The position numbers were made by a program, and so were the translations under genes. A DNA stretch of 32,415 nt from Microcaldota archaeon (lineage in GTDB: Archaea > Micrarchaeota > Micrarchaeia > Anstonellales > Bilamarchaeaceae), in the NCBI GenBank assembly GCA_014727975.1, contig WJMK01000041.1, positions 1-32,415 of the forward strand, in the 5' to 3' direction. Shown here piece by piece: positions 8,012-16,617 of this stretch. Below the pieces are notes generated by a model that was not told the DNA's origin, searched no databases, and saw nothing but the letters and a program-made list of their open reading frames with translations. Numbering within the stretch: position 1 is the stretch's first letter; every line of letters begins with the position of its first letter.

Positions 8012-8704
8012 CTATTCAATTTTCTTTGTCTCGACCTCTCCGGCCGTCAGCTTGTTCATATGGTCTATGAATTCCCCCTGCATTCCCGCAGGGATTTCCA
8101 CTACCGCAATAAGGTAGCCGTCCTTGAGCCACTGCTCCTTCTTTATCCCGTAGGTTTTCAGCGACCCGTACGCACGGTGCGAATGCTCCGCAGGGATTTT
8201 CACAGCAATCTGTATTTTCTCGAACTTAATCGGAATCAATGGCCTGAGCTTCTTGAGCAGCTCTTCCATCTGTACCTTCGGGTCCTTGAACGGGTCCACA
8301 TGGAACCGCACCTCCTCCATCGCATTCTCAATGCGCATTGGGGGAATGGGCGCCTTGGTCCTCACATCGATTGCTTCCCTGCAAATCATATCTATTATTT
8401 TCTTGCGCTTCTCCTCCACTTTCTTCTTGCGCTGTTCAGTTGTGAGCTGCACAGTCCCCTTCCTGAGCACCAGTTCCAGTATCTCAGTTATGTCCGTGGT
8501 CCCGAAAGCTTTCTGTAGGTCTGAGCTCTTTGCCCGCTCAGCCTTCTTTGCGTTCTCGTAAACCTCTTCCACCACGAGTATGTTCTTGAGGTCTTTTTTG
8601 CTTCCGTCCAAATACAGGTATGTATTCTTGGGGTCCACATAAAGCTCAAAGTGCTTCCCCTCTTTGTCGTAGGAAGCAAGTATCGCATTGTCTAAGCTTA
8701 CCAT
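8012..8704 (-). CDS. sdo1: Ribosome maturation protein SBDS/Sdo1
   Basis: FELYVDPKNTYLYLDGSKKDLKNILVVEEVYENAKKAERAKSSDLQKAFGTTDITEILELVLRKGTVQLT; canonical position upstream of Rrp4. Confidence 0.95.
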   Translation of the reverse strand: MVSLDNAILASYDKEGKHFELYVDPKNTYLYLDGSKKDLKNILVVEEVYENAKKAERAKSSDLQKAFGTTDITEILELVLRKGTVQLTTEQRKKKVEEKRKKIIDMICREAIDVRTKAPIPPMRIENAMEEVRFHVDPFKDPKVQMEELLKKLRPLIPIKFEKIQIAVKIPAEHSHRAYGSLKTYGIKKEQWLKDGYLIAVVEIPAGMQGEFIDHMNKLTAGEVETKKIE

Positions 8705-8839
8705 ATCACCACGGCATTAACATTCAAACTGGCCTTTTTAAGCGCCAGAAGACGACATGAAGGTTATTTTATTATACATTGATTTATAAACCTTTTTACT
8801 TGCAGTATCCCCTCCGCCTGCAACCTTATTTGCGAGTAA

Positions 8840-8852
8840 TTTAAAAAAGTTT
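8840..8852 (+). promoter_or_regulatory. Putative promoter (TATA-like) for the uL1-uL10-P1 operon
   Basis: AATTTAAAAAAG upstream of rpl1 in an AT-rich intergenic region between divergent genes. Confidence 0.4.
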
Positions 8853-8918
8853 CTATAATACAAGTAGGACAACAGTCAATTTCTGCCCGCAAGCACTGCT
8901 GGTAGCAGGAGGGATTGA

Positions 8919-9554
8919 ATGGATAAAAAGAAGTTAGTTGCAGGCATCGAAGCGATGCTTAAGGAAAAAGGAAGCAGGAAGTTCACCCAGTCAGTTGAAG
9001 TCATCTTCAACTTCAGGGGAATTGATTTCTCGAAGCCGGAAAACAGGCTGAACCTGGACATTGCGCTCCCCCATGGGAAGGGCGGCAAGGAGCCCAAGGT
9101 CGTGGTAATCGCTGAAGCAGACATGGGCGCATCTGCAAAAAAGGCAGGCGCGGACGAAGTCCTTTCAGTGGACAAGCTCCTGGAATACAAGAAGGACCAG
9201 CCCAAGCTCAAGAAGCTTGTTCAGGATTCCGTATTCCTCACGCAGCCCAACCTTCTCGGGCAGATTGCAAAGAATTTCGGGCAGTTCCTCGCGGTAAGGG
9301 GAAAGATGCCCAAGCCATTGGTGGGCAACCCGGAAAACGCAATCAACGCAGCAAAGCGCTCCGTGCGCATAAGCTCAAAGGGAAAATACATGCCTGTTGC
9401 ACAGGCATTTGTAGGCTCTGAGGCGATGGAGCCCAAGCAGCTTGCAGAAAACATTGAAGCAGTGTACGATGCAGTGAAGAACAAGGCTGGTGCGTCAAGC
9501 ATAAAGTCCGCCTATGTAAAGCTCACTATGGGCAAGGCGGTCCAGGTGATGTGA
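8919..9554 (+). CDS. rpl1: 50S ribosomal protein L1 (uL1)
   Basis: KFTQSVEVIFNFRGIDFSKPENRLNLDIALPHGKGGKEPKVVVIAEADMGASAKKAGADEVLS; GGAGG Shine-Dalgarno at 8908-8912. Confidence 0.96.
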   Translation: MDKKKLVAGIEAMLKEKGSRKFTQSVEVIFNFRGIDFSKPENRLNLDIALPHGKGGKEPKVVVIAEADMGASAKKAGADEVLSVDKLLEYKKDQPKLKKLVQDSVFLTQPNLLGQIAKNFGQFLAVRGKMPKPLVGNPENAINAAKRSVRISSKGKYMPVAQAFVGSEAMEPKQLAENIEAVYDAVKNKAGASSIKSAYVKLTMGKAVQVM

Positions 9555-9564
9555 GGTGGGAACT

Positions 9565-10659
9565 ATGGCAGAAGAAAAGAAAGAAACCAGGGAAAGAGCA
9601 GAACTCGCAAAAAAGAAGGCCCAGGTGGAAGAATACAAGAAGGAATTCTCAGCCTCCAAGAACCTAGTTGTTATTGACTTAAGGAAGCTCCCGGACAGGC
9701 TTCTCCAGAATGTAAGGAAGAAGCTCAGGGACCAGGGGACCAAAATCCGCGTAGGGAAGTCCGCAGTGATGACCCGTGCGCTTGAGGGTGCAAAGAAGCC
9801 CAAGGAGCTCATTGACCTCTTTGAGCAGCCTGCAGCAGTAGTCCTTACTGAACTCTCCCCGTATGAACTCAACAAGTTCTTCCAGGAGAACACAATGGAC
9901 GTTATTGCAAAGCCGGGCCAGGTTGCGCCCACAGACATCACAGTTCCCAAAGGGGAAACCGAGCTTCCGCCCGGCCCCGCGCTTTCAGAATTGAAGGCAG
10001 CAGGGATTAATGCGCAGATTCGCGGCCCAAAGATTTCCATTGTAAAAGATTCAACAGTGGTCAAGGCAGGGGAAGAGATTAGCTCTGACAAGGCAAAGGC
10101 CCTTGGAACACTCGGGTTCAAGCCCTTCAAGGTGAACGTGGATGTCCTCCTTGCATATGATGGGGAATATATATACTCCCCGGACCTGCTGAACATCTCC
10201 GCGGAAACGCTTGCGCCGGAGTTCACGGATGCCCTCCAGTCCTCATTCAACCTTTCAGTGAATGCGGACGTGCCTACCGAGCAGAACATTACTCTCCTGC
10301 TCACCGAGGCATTTACCCAGGGAATGAACGCCGCTGTAAATGGCGACATTTACTCTCCACAATCGATAGAGCAGCTTCTCTCCCAGTCCCTCAGGACCGG
10401 GATGGCTCTGTCCGATAAAGTGCCGGAAACTCCGGCATCGGAGAAACCCGAAGCCAAGGAAACACCAAAAGAGGAACCCAAGGCCGAGGAACCCAAAGCT
10501 GAGGGGAAACCAAAGGAAGAACCCAAAGCGGAGGAAAAATCCGCATCCGGAGCATCTACCTCCACAAAAGACGAGTCTCCAGATGCGCCCTCAGGTGCTT
10601 CTACTGAGGAAAAGAAAGAAAAGGCTGAAGAGGAATCCGAAGCCAAAAAAGAGGAATAA
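9565..10659 (+). CDS. rpl10: 50S ribosomal protein L10 / P0 (uL10) with extended charged tail
   Basis: YKKEFSASKNLVVIDLRKLPDRLLQNVRKKLRDQGTKIRVGKSAVMTRAL...; followed by P1/L12. Confidence 0.94.
   Translation: MAEEKKETRERAELAKKKAQVEEYKKEFSASKNLVVIDLRKLPDRLLQNVRKKLRDQGTKIRVGKSAVMTRALEGAKKPKELIDLFEQPAAVVLTELSPYELNKFFQENTMDVIAKPGQVAPTDITVPKGETELPPGPALSELKAAGINAQIRGPKISIVKDSTVVKAGEEISSDKAKALGTLGFKPFKVNVDVLLAYDGEYIYSPDLLNISAETLAPEFTDALQSSFNLSVNADVPTEQNITLLLTEAFTQGMNAAVNGDIYSPQSIEQLLSQSLRTGMALSDKVPETPASEKPEAKETPKEEPKAEEPKAEGKPKEEPKAEEKSASGASTSTKDESPDAPSGASTEEKKEKAEEESEAKKEE
10471..10535 (+). repeat. Imperfect tandem repeat encoding (K)EEPKAEE(P)-type units in uL10 tail
   Basis: Encodes TPKEEPKAEEPKAEGKPKEEPKAEEK; repeated GAGGAACCCAAGGCCGAGGAACCCAAAGC units. 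Confidence 0.7.
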
Positions 10660-10661
10660 AA

Positions 10662-10991
10662 ATGGCAAAAGTAGACCCATATTTGCATGCCGTGCTTGTT
10701 TTGCACGGATCCGGGAAAGATGTTTCCCAGGAAGGAATTGTAGCTGTAATGAAAGCCGCCGGAGCTGAGGCTGATGAAGCTAAGGCAAAGGTTCTTTCTG
10801 AAGCAGTGAAGGGAGTGGACTTCGAGGACCTCCTCAAGAATGTTGCTACTGTTGCGGCAGCACCCGCAGCAGCACCTGCAGCACCCGCAGCAGGCGGAGA
10901 GGAAAAGAAGGAAGAGGAAGGAGAAGAAGAGCCAACTGAAGAAAAGAAGGAAGAGCAGGCAGCTGAAGGCCTTGCAAACCTTTTCGGATAA
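10662..10991 (+). CDS. rpl12: 50S ribosomal protein P1 / L12 (archaeal)
   Basis: MAKVDPYLHAVLVLHGSGKDVSQEGIVAVMKAAGAEADEAKAKVLSEAVKGVDFEDLL...AAPAAAPAAPAAGG...EGLANLFG. Confidence 0.95.
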   Translation: MAKVDPYLHAVLVLHGSGKDVSQEGIVAVMKAAGAEADEAKAKVLSEAVKGVDFEDLLKNVATVAAAPAAAPAAPAAGGEEKKEEEGEEEPTEEKKEEQAAEGLANLFG

Positions 10992-11007
10992 GCACAACTC
11001 CCAAATT

Positions 11008-11036
11008 CCCTTTTTTTTATTTTCTTTTTGTTTTGC
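11008..11036 (+). terminator. Oligo-T archaeal terminator after the ribosomal protein operon
   Basis: CCCTTTTTTTTATTTTCTTTTTGTTTTG just downstream of the rpl12 stop. Confidence 0.6.
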
Positions 11037-11094
11037 CCTTGCATTGCCTATTTAGTGCAACACTTTTAAACCCTTATAATCACTAATTAATGCC

Positions 11095-11736
11095 ATGGGC
11101 ACTGATGGTTCAGATAGAAAAAAATTTTCAGGCACTGGAAAAAAAGGGCTCATGGGCCAGGGTCCGCCACCAATCCCCGAGGCAGCAAAAAGGCCATGCG
11201 CACGTCCGCCCCCGCTTCCAGGCCAATCCCCGGAACAGGACGAACCCACGAACCCCAGGATTTACAGGGACCAGCTGAGCATGCTGGAAACCCTTGCTTC
11301 ATTTTATCCTGATGAAGCACAAGTGCTGAGGAAGAATGGAAATGCAAAGCCTGTCCTTCAGCGCCACCTCAAGCACCTGAAGGATGAGCTGCTCATGCAG
11401 CTGGAAGGCACCACAAACTTCTTTTTCCGCATCCCCCTGAGGCATGTTGCTATAGGCGCAACCTTTTTTGCGCTTGCAGCAGGTGGATTGGCATTCCATT
11501 CCTGCACAAAGCTCGGGGAGCTGCAGAGGAGCATGCAGGAAACAGAAAAGAATCAACGGGAGCTCCAGCAGGAAATAAAGAAGCTGGAAACCCAGCTGGA
11601 AGGCCTTGCCCCAAAAGAGAAGCAAAAGCCAAAGAAAACCTCATTCCTCCCAAGGTGCCTGAAGAGCCCCCCGCAAAAGCCAATGCAGAAAACAATTCCA
11701 AAAAGAAAGCCAATAAGAAGGGCAGCGTATTCCTAG
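11095..11736 (+). CDS. Membrane-anchored coiled-coil protein of unknown function (possible -1 frameshift near 3' end)
   Basis: Pro-rich N-terminus, one TM (VAIGATFFALAAGGLAFHSCT), coiled coil (ELQRSMQETEKNQRELQQEIKKLETQLEGL). Confidence 0.6.
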   Translation: MGTDGSDRKKFSGTGKKGLMGQGPPPIPEAAKRPCARPPPLPGQSPEQDEPTNPRIYRDQLSMLETLASFYPDEAQVLRKNGNAKPVLQRHLKHLKDELLMQLEGTTNFFFRIPLRHVAIGATFFALAAGGLAFHSCTKLGELQRSMQETEKNQRELQQEIKKLETQLEGLAPKEKQKPKKTSFLPRCLKSPPQKPMQKTIPKRKPIRRAAYS

Positions 11737-12380
11737 CCCTCCTCTTCCATAAGTTCCTTGTCCTTTAGTTCATTTTTTTCTTTCCTGCGCACAGCATAGC
11801 CCAAATCAGAATCAGTAAGGCACACAAGCACTGCCTCCTCCGCCCCCTTTTCCATCACCGCAAGCCATACATGGCTCTCGCTTTTCCCAACCCCGAATAC
11901 AGGGTTTTCTATTCCTGCAACCCCTGCTTTCTCCAGCGTAATCCCTATATGTGTCCCGCCGCGCACAACAAAGATGACTTTTTTTGTGCAAATTGCCAGG
12001 GTTTCTGAATCAATAACCACATAATTGTTGCTGGAGATGTTTTCCCCAAGCTCAAAGTCCCTGGGATATACCCCGAATGCAGCATCTTCCACAATAATTT
12101 CAAGCAACACAAGCTTGTCCGAGCCAGGGTTCAGCAAATAGACAAAATAGTGCCCTCCCTCTTTCCTGTGCACAATTATTTCAGCGTCCCCGCTAAGCCC
12201 CCTGATTCCGAAATCCTTGGGGTCCACAAGCTGAAGGAGCCCGGTTTTGGGGTGCTTAATTCCGATCATCCCCTTGTCCACTTCAATTATTAGCTCCCCT
12301 ATCTCTTCGGCCTGCTGCTTCCCCTCCCTTTTTGCAGAAACCCATTCCTCAATCATATTCCAGGTTACGTGTTCGTGCAT
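11733..12380 (-). CDS. Hypothetical protein
   Basis: 215-aa ORF, likely translationally coupled to the upstream amidohydrolase gene (12380). Confidence 0.6.
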   Translation of the reverse strand: MHEHVTWNMIEEWVSAKREGKQQAEEIGELIIEVDKGMIGIKHPKTGLLQLVDPKDFGIRGLSGDAEIIVHRKEGGHYFVYLLNPGSDKLVLLEIIVEDAAFGVYPRDFELGENISSNNYVVIDSETLAICTKKVIFVVRGGTHIGITLEKAGVAGIENPVFGVGKSESHVWLAVMEKGAEEAVLVCLTDSDLGYAVRRKEKNELKDKELMEEEG

Positions 12381-13669
12381 CAGCGCCCCACCAGGTCATG
12401 CGCCACTTCCGTGGCATTTTCAATCGCTTCCTGCTCATCCAAAAGCACAATCTCTCCATTCCTCAATACAAATTCTCCATCCACCATCACATCTGTTATG
12501 TTCCCCGGATTCAGCGAATACACGATAGAGCGCAAATCATTGTGAAGGGGCGCAAGGTTCACTGATTTCCCGTCCACAAAAACCAGGTCCGCTAGCTTCC
12601 CTTCCTCTATGCTTCCGGCATTGAGCCCCAGGGCATTCGCTCCATTTATGGTAGCAGCATCCCATGCCTTTTCCACAGGGTATCTTTCAGCATCCCAGTA
12701 TTTGTGAGTCTGCAAAAGAAGAGCATATTTCATGCTTTCAACCATGTCCAGCGAATTGTTGCTCGCAGCCCCATCTGTGCCCAGTGCAATGTTCGCTCCT
12801 GCGTCCTCAAATTCTGAAACCGGGCAGATTCCACCTGTTGCCAGCTTCATGTTGCTCACCGGGCAGTGCACCACGCTTGCCTTGTTCTTCCCTGCAATGG
12901 AAATCTCGCGCTTGGTTACCCATCCCATGTGCGCAAGCACTGACCCCGCATCCACCAAGCCAATAGAGTCCAGGTACTCCACCGGCCGCATATTCTTTTC
13001 CCTGAGCAGGTCGAATACTTCTCCCCTGGTTTCGCTTACATGCATGTGGAAAAGCAGGCCTGCCTGGTTGGCAAATCCCTTGGCTTCCCTTAACAGTTCC
13101 TCAGAGCAAGCATATACAGAATGCGCCGCAACTCCAATCTGCACCCGCGGGTACTTTCCCTTTATCTCTTTTACCTTTTCCCTAAGCTCTTTCATTTCGC
13201 TCTCTACGCTCCTGCTGTCAGGTTTGTCATAAACACCCTTCCCAAGCACCGCGCGCATCCCCACTTCAGATACAGCATCAGCCATGTGCCTTATTCCGAA
13301 CATGTACATCTCATTGAAGCAGGTTGTCCCGCTCCTTACCATCTCAATTGCCCCCATTACTGTCCCCCAGTAAACATCTTCGGTTGTGAGGTTTTTTTCC
13401 GCGGGCCAGATCTTTTCCTCCAGCCAGCGGTGCAGCGGCAGCCCCTCTCCATATCCCCTGAGCAGCCCCATCGCCCCATGCGTGTGCGCATTAACCAGCC
13501 CCGGGAAAATTATTTTCCCCTTCCCCTCCAGCACCTCTCCTACTCCTTCCCCGGACAGGCCTTTCCCTATTCTGGCAATCTTGTTCCCTTCAATAAGCAC
13601 ATCCCCCTCCAAAATTTCTTGATTTGCATTTTGGGTAATGATTCGCGCTCCCCTGATTAGGATGTCCAT
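12380..13669 (-). CDS. Amidohydrolase, MTA/SAH/adenosine deaminase family
   Basis: PGLVNAHTHGAMGLLRGYGEGLPLHRWLEEKIWPAEKNLTTEDVYWGTVMGAIEMVRSGTTCFNEMY...HMHVSET...HCPVSNMKLATGG...LGTDGAASNNSLDM. Confidence 0.92.
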   Translation of the reverse strand: MDILIRGARIITQNANQEILEGDVLIEGNKIARIGKGLSGEGVGEVLEGKGKIIFPGLVNAHTHGAMGLLRGYGEGLPLHRWLEEKIWPAEKNLTTEDVYWGTVMGAIEMVRSGTTCFNEMYMFGIRHMADAVSEVGMRAVLGKGVYDKPDSRSVESEMKELREKVKEIKGKYPRVQIGVAAHSVYACSEELLREAKGFANQAGLLFHMHVSETRGEVFDLLREKNMRPVEYLDSIGLVDAGSVLAHMGWVTKREISIAGKNKASVVHCPVSNMKLATGGICPVSEFEDAGANIALGTDGAASNNSLDMVESMKYALLLQTHKYWDAERYPVEKAWDAATINGANALGLNAGSIEEGKLADLVFVDGKSVNLAPLHNDLRSIVYSLNPGNITDVMVDGEFVLRNGEIVLLDEQEAIENATEVAHDLVGR

Positions 13670-13746
13670 GGGCTAAATTTATGCAGAAGCCTATATAACT
13701 ATTATGAAATATATCTAGTAAGAATTCTGGCAATTCTGGTGTTTGA

Positions 13747-15012
13747 ATGGACAAAGGAGAGAATTACGAAGTCAGGGACCTTTCCCTTGCAGAGCAGGGA
13801 AAGAAGAATATCCAGTGGGCAATGCAGCATATGCCCATTATGAAGAAAATCCAGTCCAGGTTTGAAGCGGAGAAGCCTTTTGAAGGCCTGAATATCGGGC
13901 TCGCGCTCCATGTAACCAAGGAAACCGCGGTGCTTTTGCACGCACTCCGCGCAGGCGGCGCAAAAGTAACAATTGCAGGATGCAACCCGCTTTCCACCCA
14001 GGACGATGTTGCAGCAGCGCTTGTTGAGGATGGTTTTTCTGTTTATGCATACAAGGGCGAGACCACAGACGATTATTACCGCTACATAGAGGCAGTGCTT
14101 GCGCAAAAGCCCAACCTGACCATTGATGATGGAGGCGACCTCGTAACCATGATACACACAAAAAAGCCCGAGCTGATTGAATCCACAATCGGGGGCTGCG
14201 AAGAAACCACAACAGGGGTAATCCGCCTCCGCGCAATGGAAGCAGATGGGGTGCTCAAATACCCTGTAGTGGCAGTAAACGACAACAAGACCAAGCACCT
14301 CCTGGATAATTATTATGGCACCGGGCAGTCTACTCTGGACGGAATCCTCCGCTCCACAAATATCCTTTTTGCAGGCAAAATCCTTGTTGTATGCGGGTAC
14401 GGGGACTGCGGAAAAGGAGTAGCGCTAAAGGCGGCCGGCCTGGGTGCAAACATAGTGGTGACTGAAGTGCATCCCTTCCGCGCCCTCCAGGCATATTATG
14501 ATGGTTATCGCGTAATGCCCATTGAGGAAGCCGCAAGAATAGGGGACGTTTTTGTAACTGTAACCGGGGACAAGAACGTAATTGACATCCAACACATGAA
14601 GAGGATGAAGGATGGCGCAGTGCTTGCAAACGCAGGCCATTTTGATGCGGAAATAAATGTTTCTGCGCTAAGGGAAAATGCGGATTCCATGCGCGAGATG
14701 CGCCCGTTCCTTGAAGAGTTCGTGCTTGAAGGAAAGAAAATTTTCCTATGCGCAGGCGGAAGGCTTGTGAACCTGGGCGCTGCAGAAGGCCACCCTTCAG
14801 AAGTGATGGCAACCTCTTTTGCAGGACAGTCCCTTGCATGCGAATACCTTGTGAAAAACAAGGGGGAGCTAGGCGCAAAAGTGATAAGCCTCCCGGAAAA
14901 AATAGATGATGAGATTGCAGGGCTACAGCTGGATGCACTCGGGGTAAAGATGGATACCCTGACTGCGGAGCAGGAAAAATACCTGCACAGCTGGCAGGAG
15001 GGAACAGAGTAA
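13747..15012 (+). CDS. ahcY: Adenosylhomocysteinase (SAH hydrolase)
   Basis: LHVTKETAVLLHALRAGGAKVTIAGCNPLSTQDDVAAAL, CGYGDCGKGVALKAAGLGANIVVTEVHP, NAGHFDAEI. Confidence 0.96.
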   Translation: MDKGENYEVRDLSLAEQGKKNIQWAMQHMPIMKKIQSRFEAEKPFEGLNIGLALHVTKETAVLLHALRAGGAKVTIAGCNPLSTQDDVAAALVEDGFSVYAYKGETTDDYYRYIEAVLAQKPNLTIDDGGDLVTMIHTKKPELIESTIGGCEETTTGVIRLRAMEADGVLKYPVVAVNDNKTKHLLDNYYGTGQSTLDGILRSTNILFAGKILVVCGYGDCGKGVALKAAGLGANIVVTEVHPFRALQAYYDGYRVMPIEEAARIGDVFVTVTGDKNVIDIQHMKRMKDGAVLANAGHFDAEINVSALRENADSMREMRPFLEEFVLEGKKIFLCAGGRLVNLGAAEGHPSEVMATSFAGQSLACEYLVKNKGELGAKVISLPEKIDDEIAGLQLDALGVKMDTLTAEQEKYLHSWQEGTE

Positions 15013-15066
15013 GTTGTTTTATAAACCTTCCTTCTCCATATCTTGAGCATTCAATACGGTGAATTA

Positions 15067-15468
15067 ATGGATTATGATGGACTGTTGGAAAAAGCGCACA
15101 AGGAACTCCCGGAAGACATAGGCACGGGCGAGCGATTTGAGGCCCCTGCCCTCGAAGTTCTTACAGAAGGAAACAAGACAATAATCCGCAATTTTTCCCA
15201 GGTGCTACAGAAGATCAGAAGGAAGCCCGAGCAGGTAATCAAGTACTTCACAAAAGAGTTCGCAGTTCCTGCGAACCAGGAAGGCGAAAGGCTTATCCTC
15301 CACAGGAAACTCAACAGGGACCTGCTCAACAAAAAGTTCAATGAATATGTTAAGCTGTACGTTATTTGCTCCCAGTGCGGAAAGCCGGATACCCATATAG
15401 AGGATACAGGGCACAGGTCCAAGATGCTTGTCTGTGAAGCCTGTGGCGCAAGGACTTCGGTGAAATAA
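15067..15468 (+). CDS. Translation initiation factor aIF2 subunit beta
   Basis: TIIRNFSQVLQKIRRKPEQVIKYFTKEFAVPANQEGERLILHRKL and zinc ribbon CSQCGKPDT...CEACGA. Confidence 0.95.
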   Translation: MDYDGLLEKAHKELPEDIGTGERFEAPALEVLTEGNKTIIRNFSQVLQKIRRKPEQVIKYFTKEFAVPANQEGERLILHRKLNRDLLNKKFNEYVKLYVICSQCGKPDTHIEDTGHRSKMLVCEACGARTSVK

Positions 15469-15827
15469 TGGCAGCAGGCGGAAGAAAAAAGAAGCCGTTC
15501 CGGCCCAAGAGGAAGCCAAAGAAAAAGCCAGCACCAGGTGAGGAGCAGCAGATAATGCGGGTAAAGCTCCCAAAGCAGGGAGAAGTCCTCGGAATCGTAA
15601 CAGGGATAATGGGCGGAGGCCGCATGACCGTTCTCTGCAATGACGGAAAAGAGAGGATGGGCAGGATTCCAGGAAAGCTCAAGAGGAGGATTTGGGTCCG
15701 TGAAGGGGACGCAGTTATTGTAAGGCCCTGGGAGATAGAGGGGGACAAAAAAGGCGAAGTAATCTGGAGATACCACCCCAATGAGAGGAGGTGGCTCCAG
15801 GACAAAGGATACTTAAAGGTCGGATAG
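15468..15827 (+). CDS. Translation initiation factor aIF1A
   Basis: EVLGIVTGIMGGGRMTVLCNDGKERMGRIPGKLKRRIWVREGDAVIVRPWEI. Confidence 0.95.
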   Translation: MAAGGRKKKPFRPKRKPKKKPAPGEEQQIMRVKLPKQGEVLGIVTGIMGGGRMTVLCNDGKERMGRIPGKLKRRIWVREGDAVIVRPWEIEGDKKGEVIWRYHPNERRWLQDKGYLKVG

Positions 15828-16568
15828 ATGGCGAGGAAGGTTTCAAAAAGAAAAAGGCCTTCAAAAGACGATTTTTTACTTAAGGAAAGATTCAAGCTCG
15901 AGAGCGAGGTTTTTGACAGGCAGACCCTGCTTGCGCTTTCCAAGCTCATAGGAAAAGGCATCCTTTCCACAATAGACTATCCGGTTTCCACAGGAAAGGA
16001 GGCAAATGTTTTCCGCGCAACCACTCCTTCAGGCTCATTTATTGCAGTGAAAATCTACAAGATTGAAACTACCCACTTTATGCGCAGGAAAGAGTACCTG
16101 GAAGGGGACCCCCGCTTCAAGAAGTTCCGCCGTACAGAAAGGGACCTGGTTTCTGCATTTGCCCAGAAGGAGTTCAAGAACCTCCAGATTTGCGAGCGCG
16201 CAAAGGTCCATGCCCCCCAACCTTTGCTCCAGGAGAAAAACATCCTCCTGATGGAGTTTCTTGGGGAAGAGGGTTACCCCTACTCCCAGCTGAACGTGCT
16301 TGGGCCTGAATCTATTTCCCAGCTCAAGAGCATCCTCCTGGACATGCGCAGGATGTACCGCGCAGGCCTGGTGCATGCAGACATAAGCGAATACAATATT
16401 CTTGTGGGGCCCAAGCCCTACCTTATTGATTTTGGGCAGGGAGTGGTACTTTCCCATCCCAGTGCAGAAAAATACCTGGAAAGGGATGTGTGCAACATAG
16501 TAAATTATTTTGCAAAATTCGGCTTCAAGATGGGCATGGAAGAATCCCTGGAATACATCAAGTCCTAG
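15828..16568 (+). CDS. rio1: RIO1-type serine protein kinase
   Basis: STGKEANVFRATTPSGSFIAVKIYKIETTHFMRRKEYLEGDPRF...LVHADISEYNILV...LIDFGQGV. Confidence 0.95.
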   Translation: MARKVSKRKRPSKDDFLLKERFKLESEVFDRQTLLALSKLIGKGILSTIDYPVSTGKEANVFRATTPSGSFIAVKIYKIETTHFMRRKEYLEGDPRFKKFRRTERDLVSAFAQKEFKNLQICERAKVHAPQPLLQEKNILLMEFLGEEGYPYSQLNVLGPESISQLKSILLDMRRMYRAGLVHADISEYNILVGPKPYLIDFGQGVVLSHPSAEKYLERDVCNIVNYFAKFGFKMGMEESLEYIKS

Positions 16569-16575
16569 CCAATGC

Positions 16576-16617
16576 CAGTTCGGAGCGCTTGTGCCGCTCC
16601 GCGTGCACTCCAAACTG
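16576..16617 (-). repeat. Hairpin element H3 (conserved-loop family), immediately after the argS stop
   Basis: Minus strand CAGTTTGGAGTGC-ACGCGGAGCGGCACAA-GCGCTCCGAACTG: 13-bp stem with two G-U pairs in the minus-strand RNA; shares its loop with H1 and H2. Confidence 0.8.

Noticed and set aside
9495-11044. Minus-strand ORFs (284, 215 and 147 aa) opposite uL10/P1
   Set aside because: Shadow ORFs of the ribosomal protein genes; poly-Ser/Cys/Ala composition arises from reversed Glu/Lys/Ala codons.
13702-15050. Several minus-strand ORFs opposite ahcY
   Set aside because: Antisense artefacts of a confidently identified gene.
16576-16617. H3 as a simple intrinsic terminator for argS
   Set aside because: No U-tract follows it on the minus strand, and its loop is conserved with H1/H2, which a generic terminator would not require.
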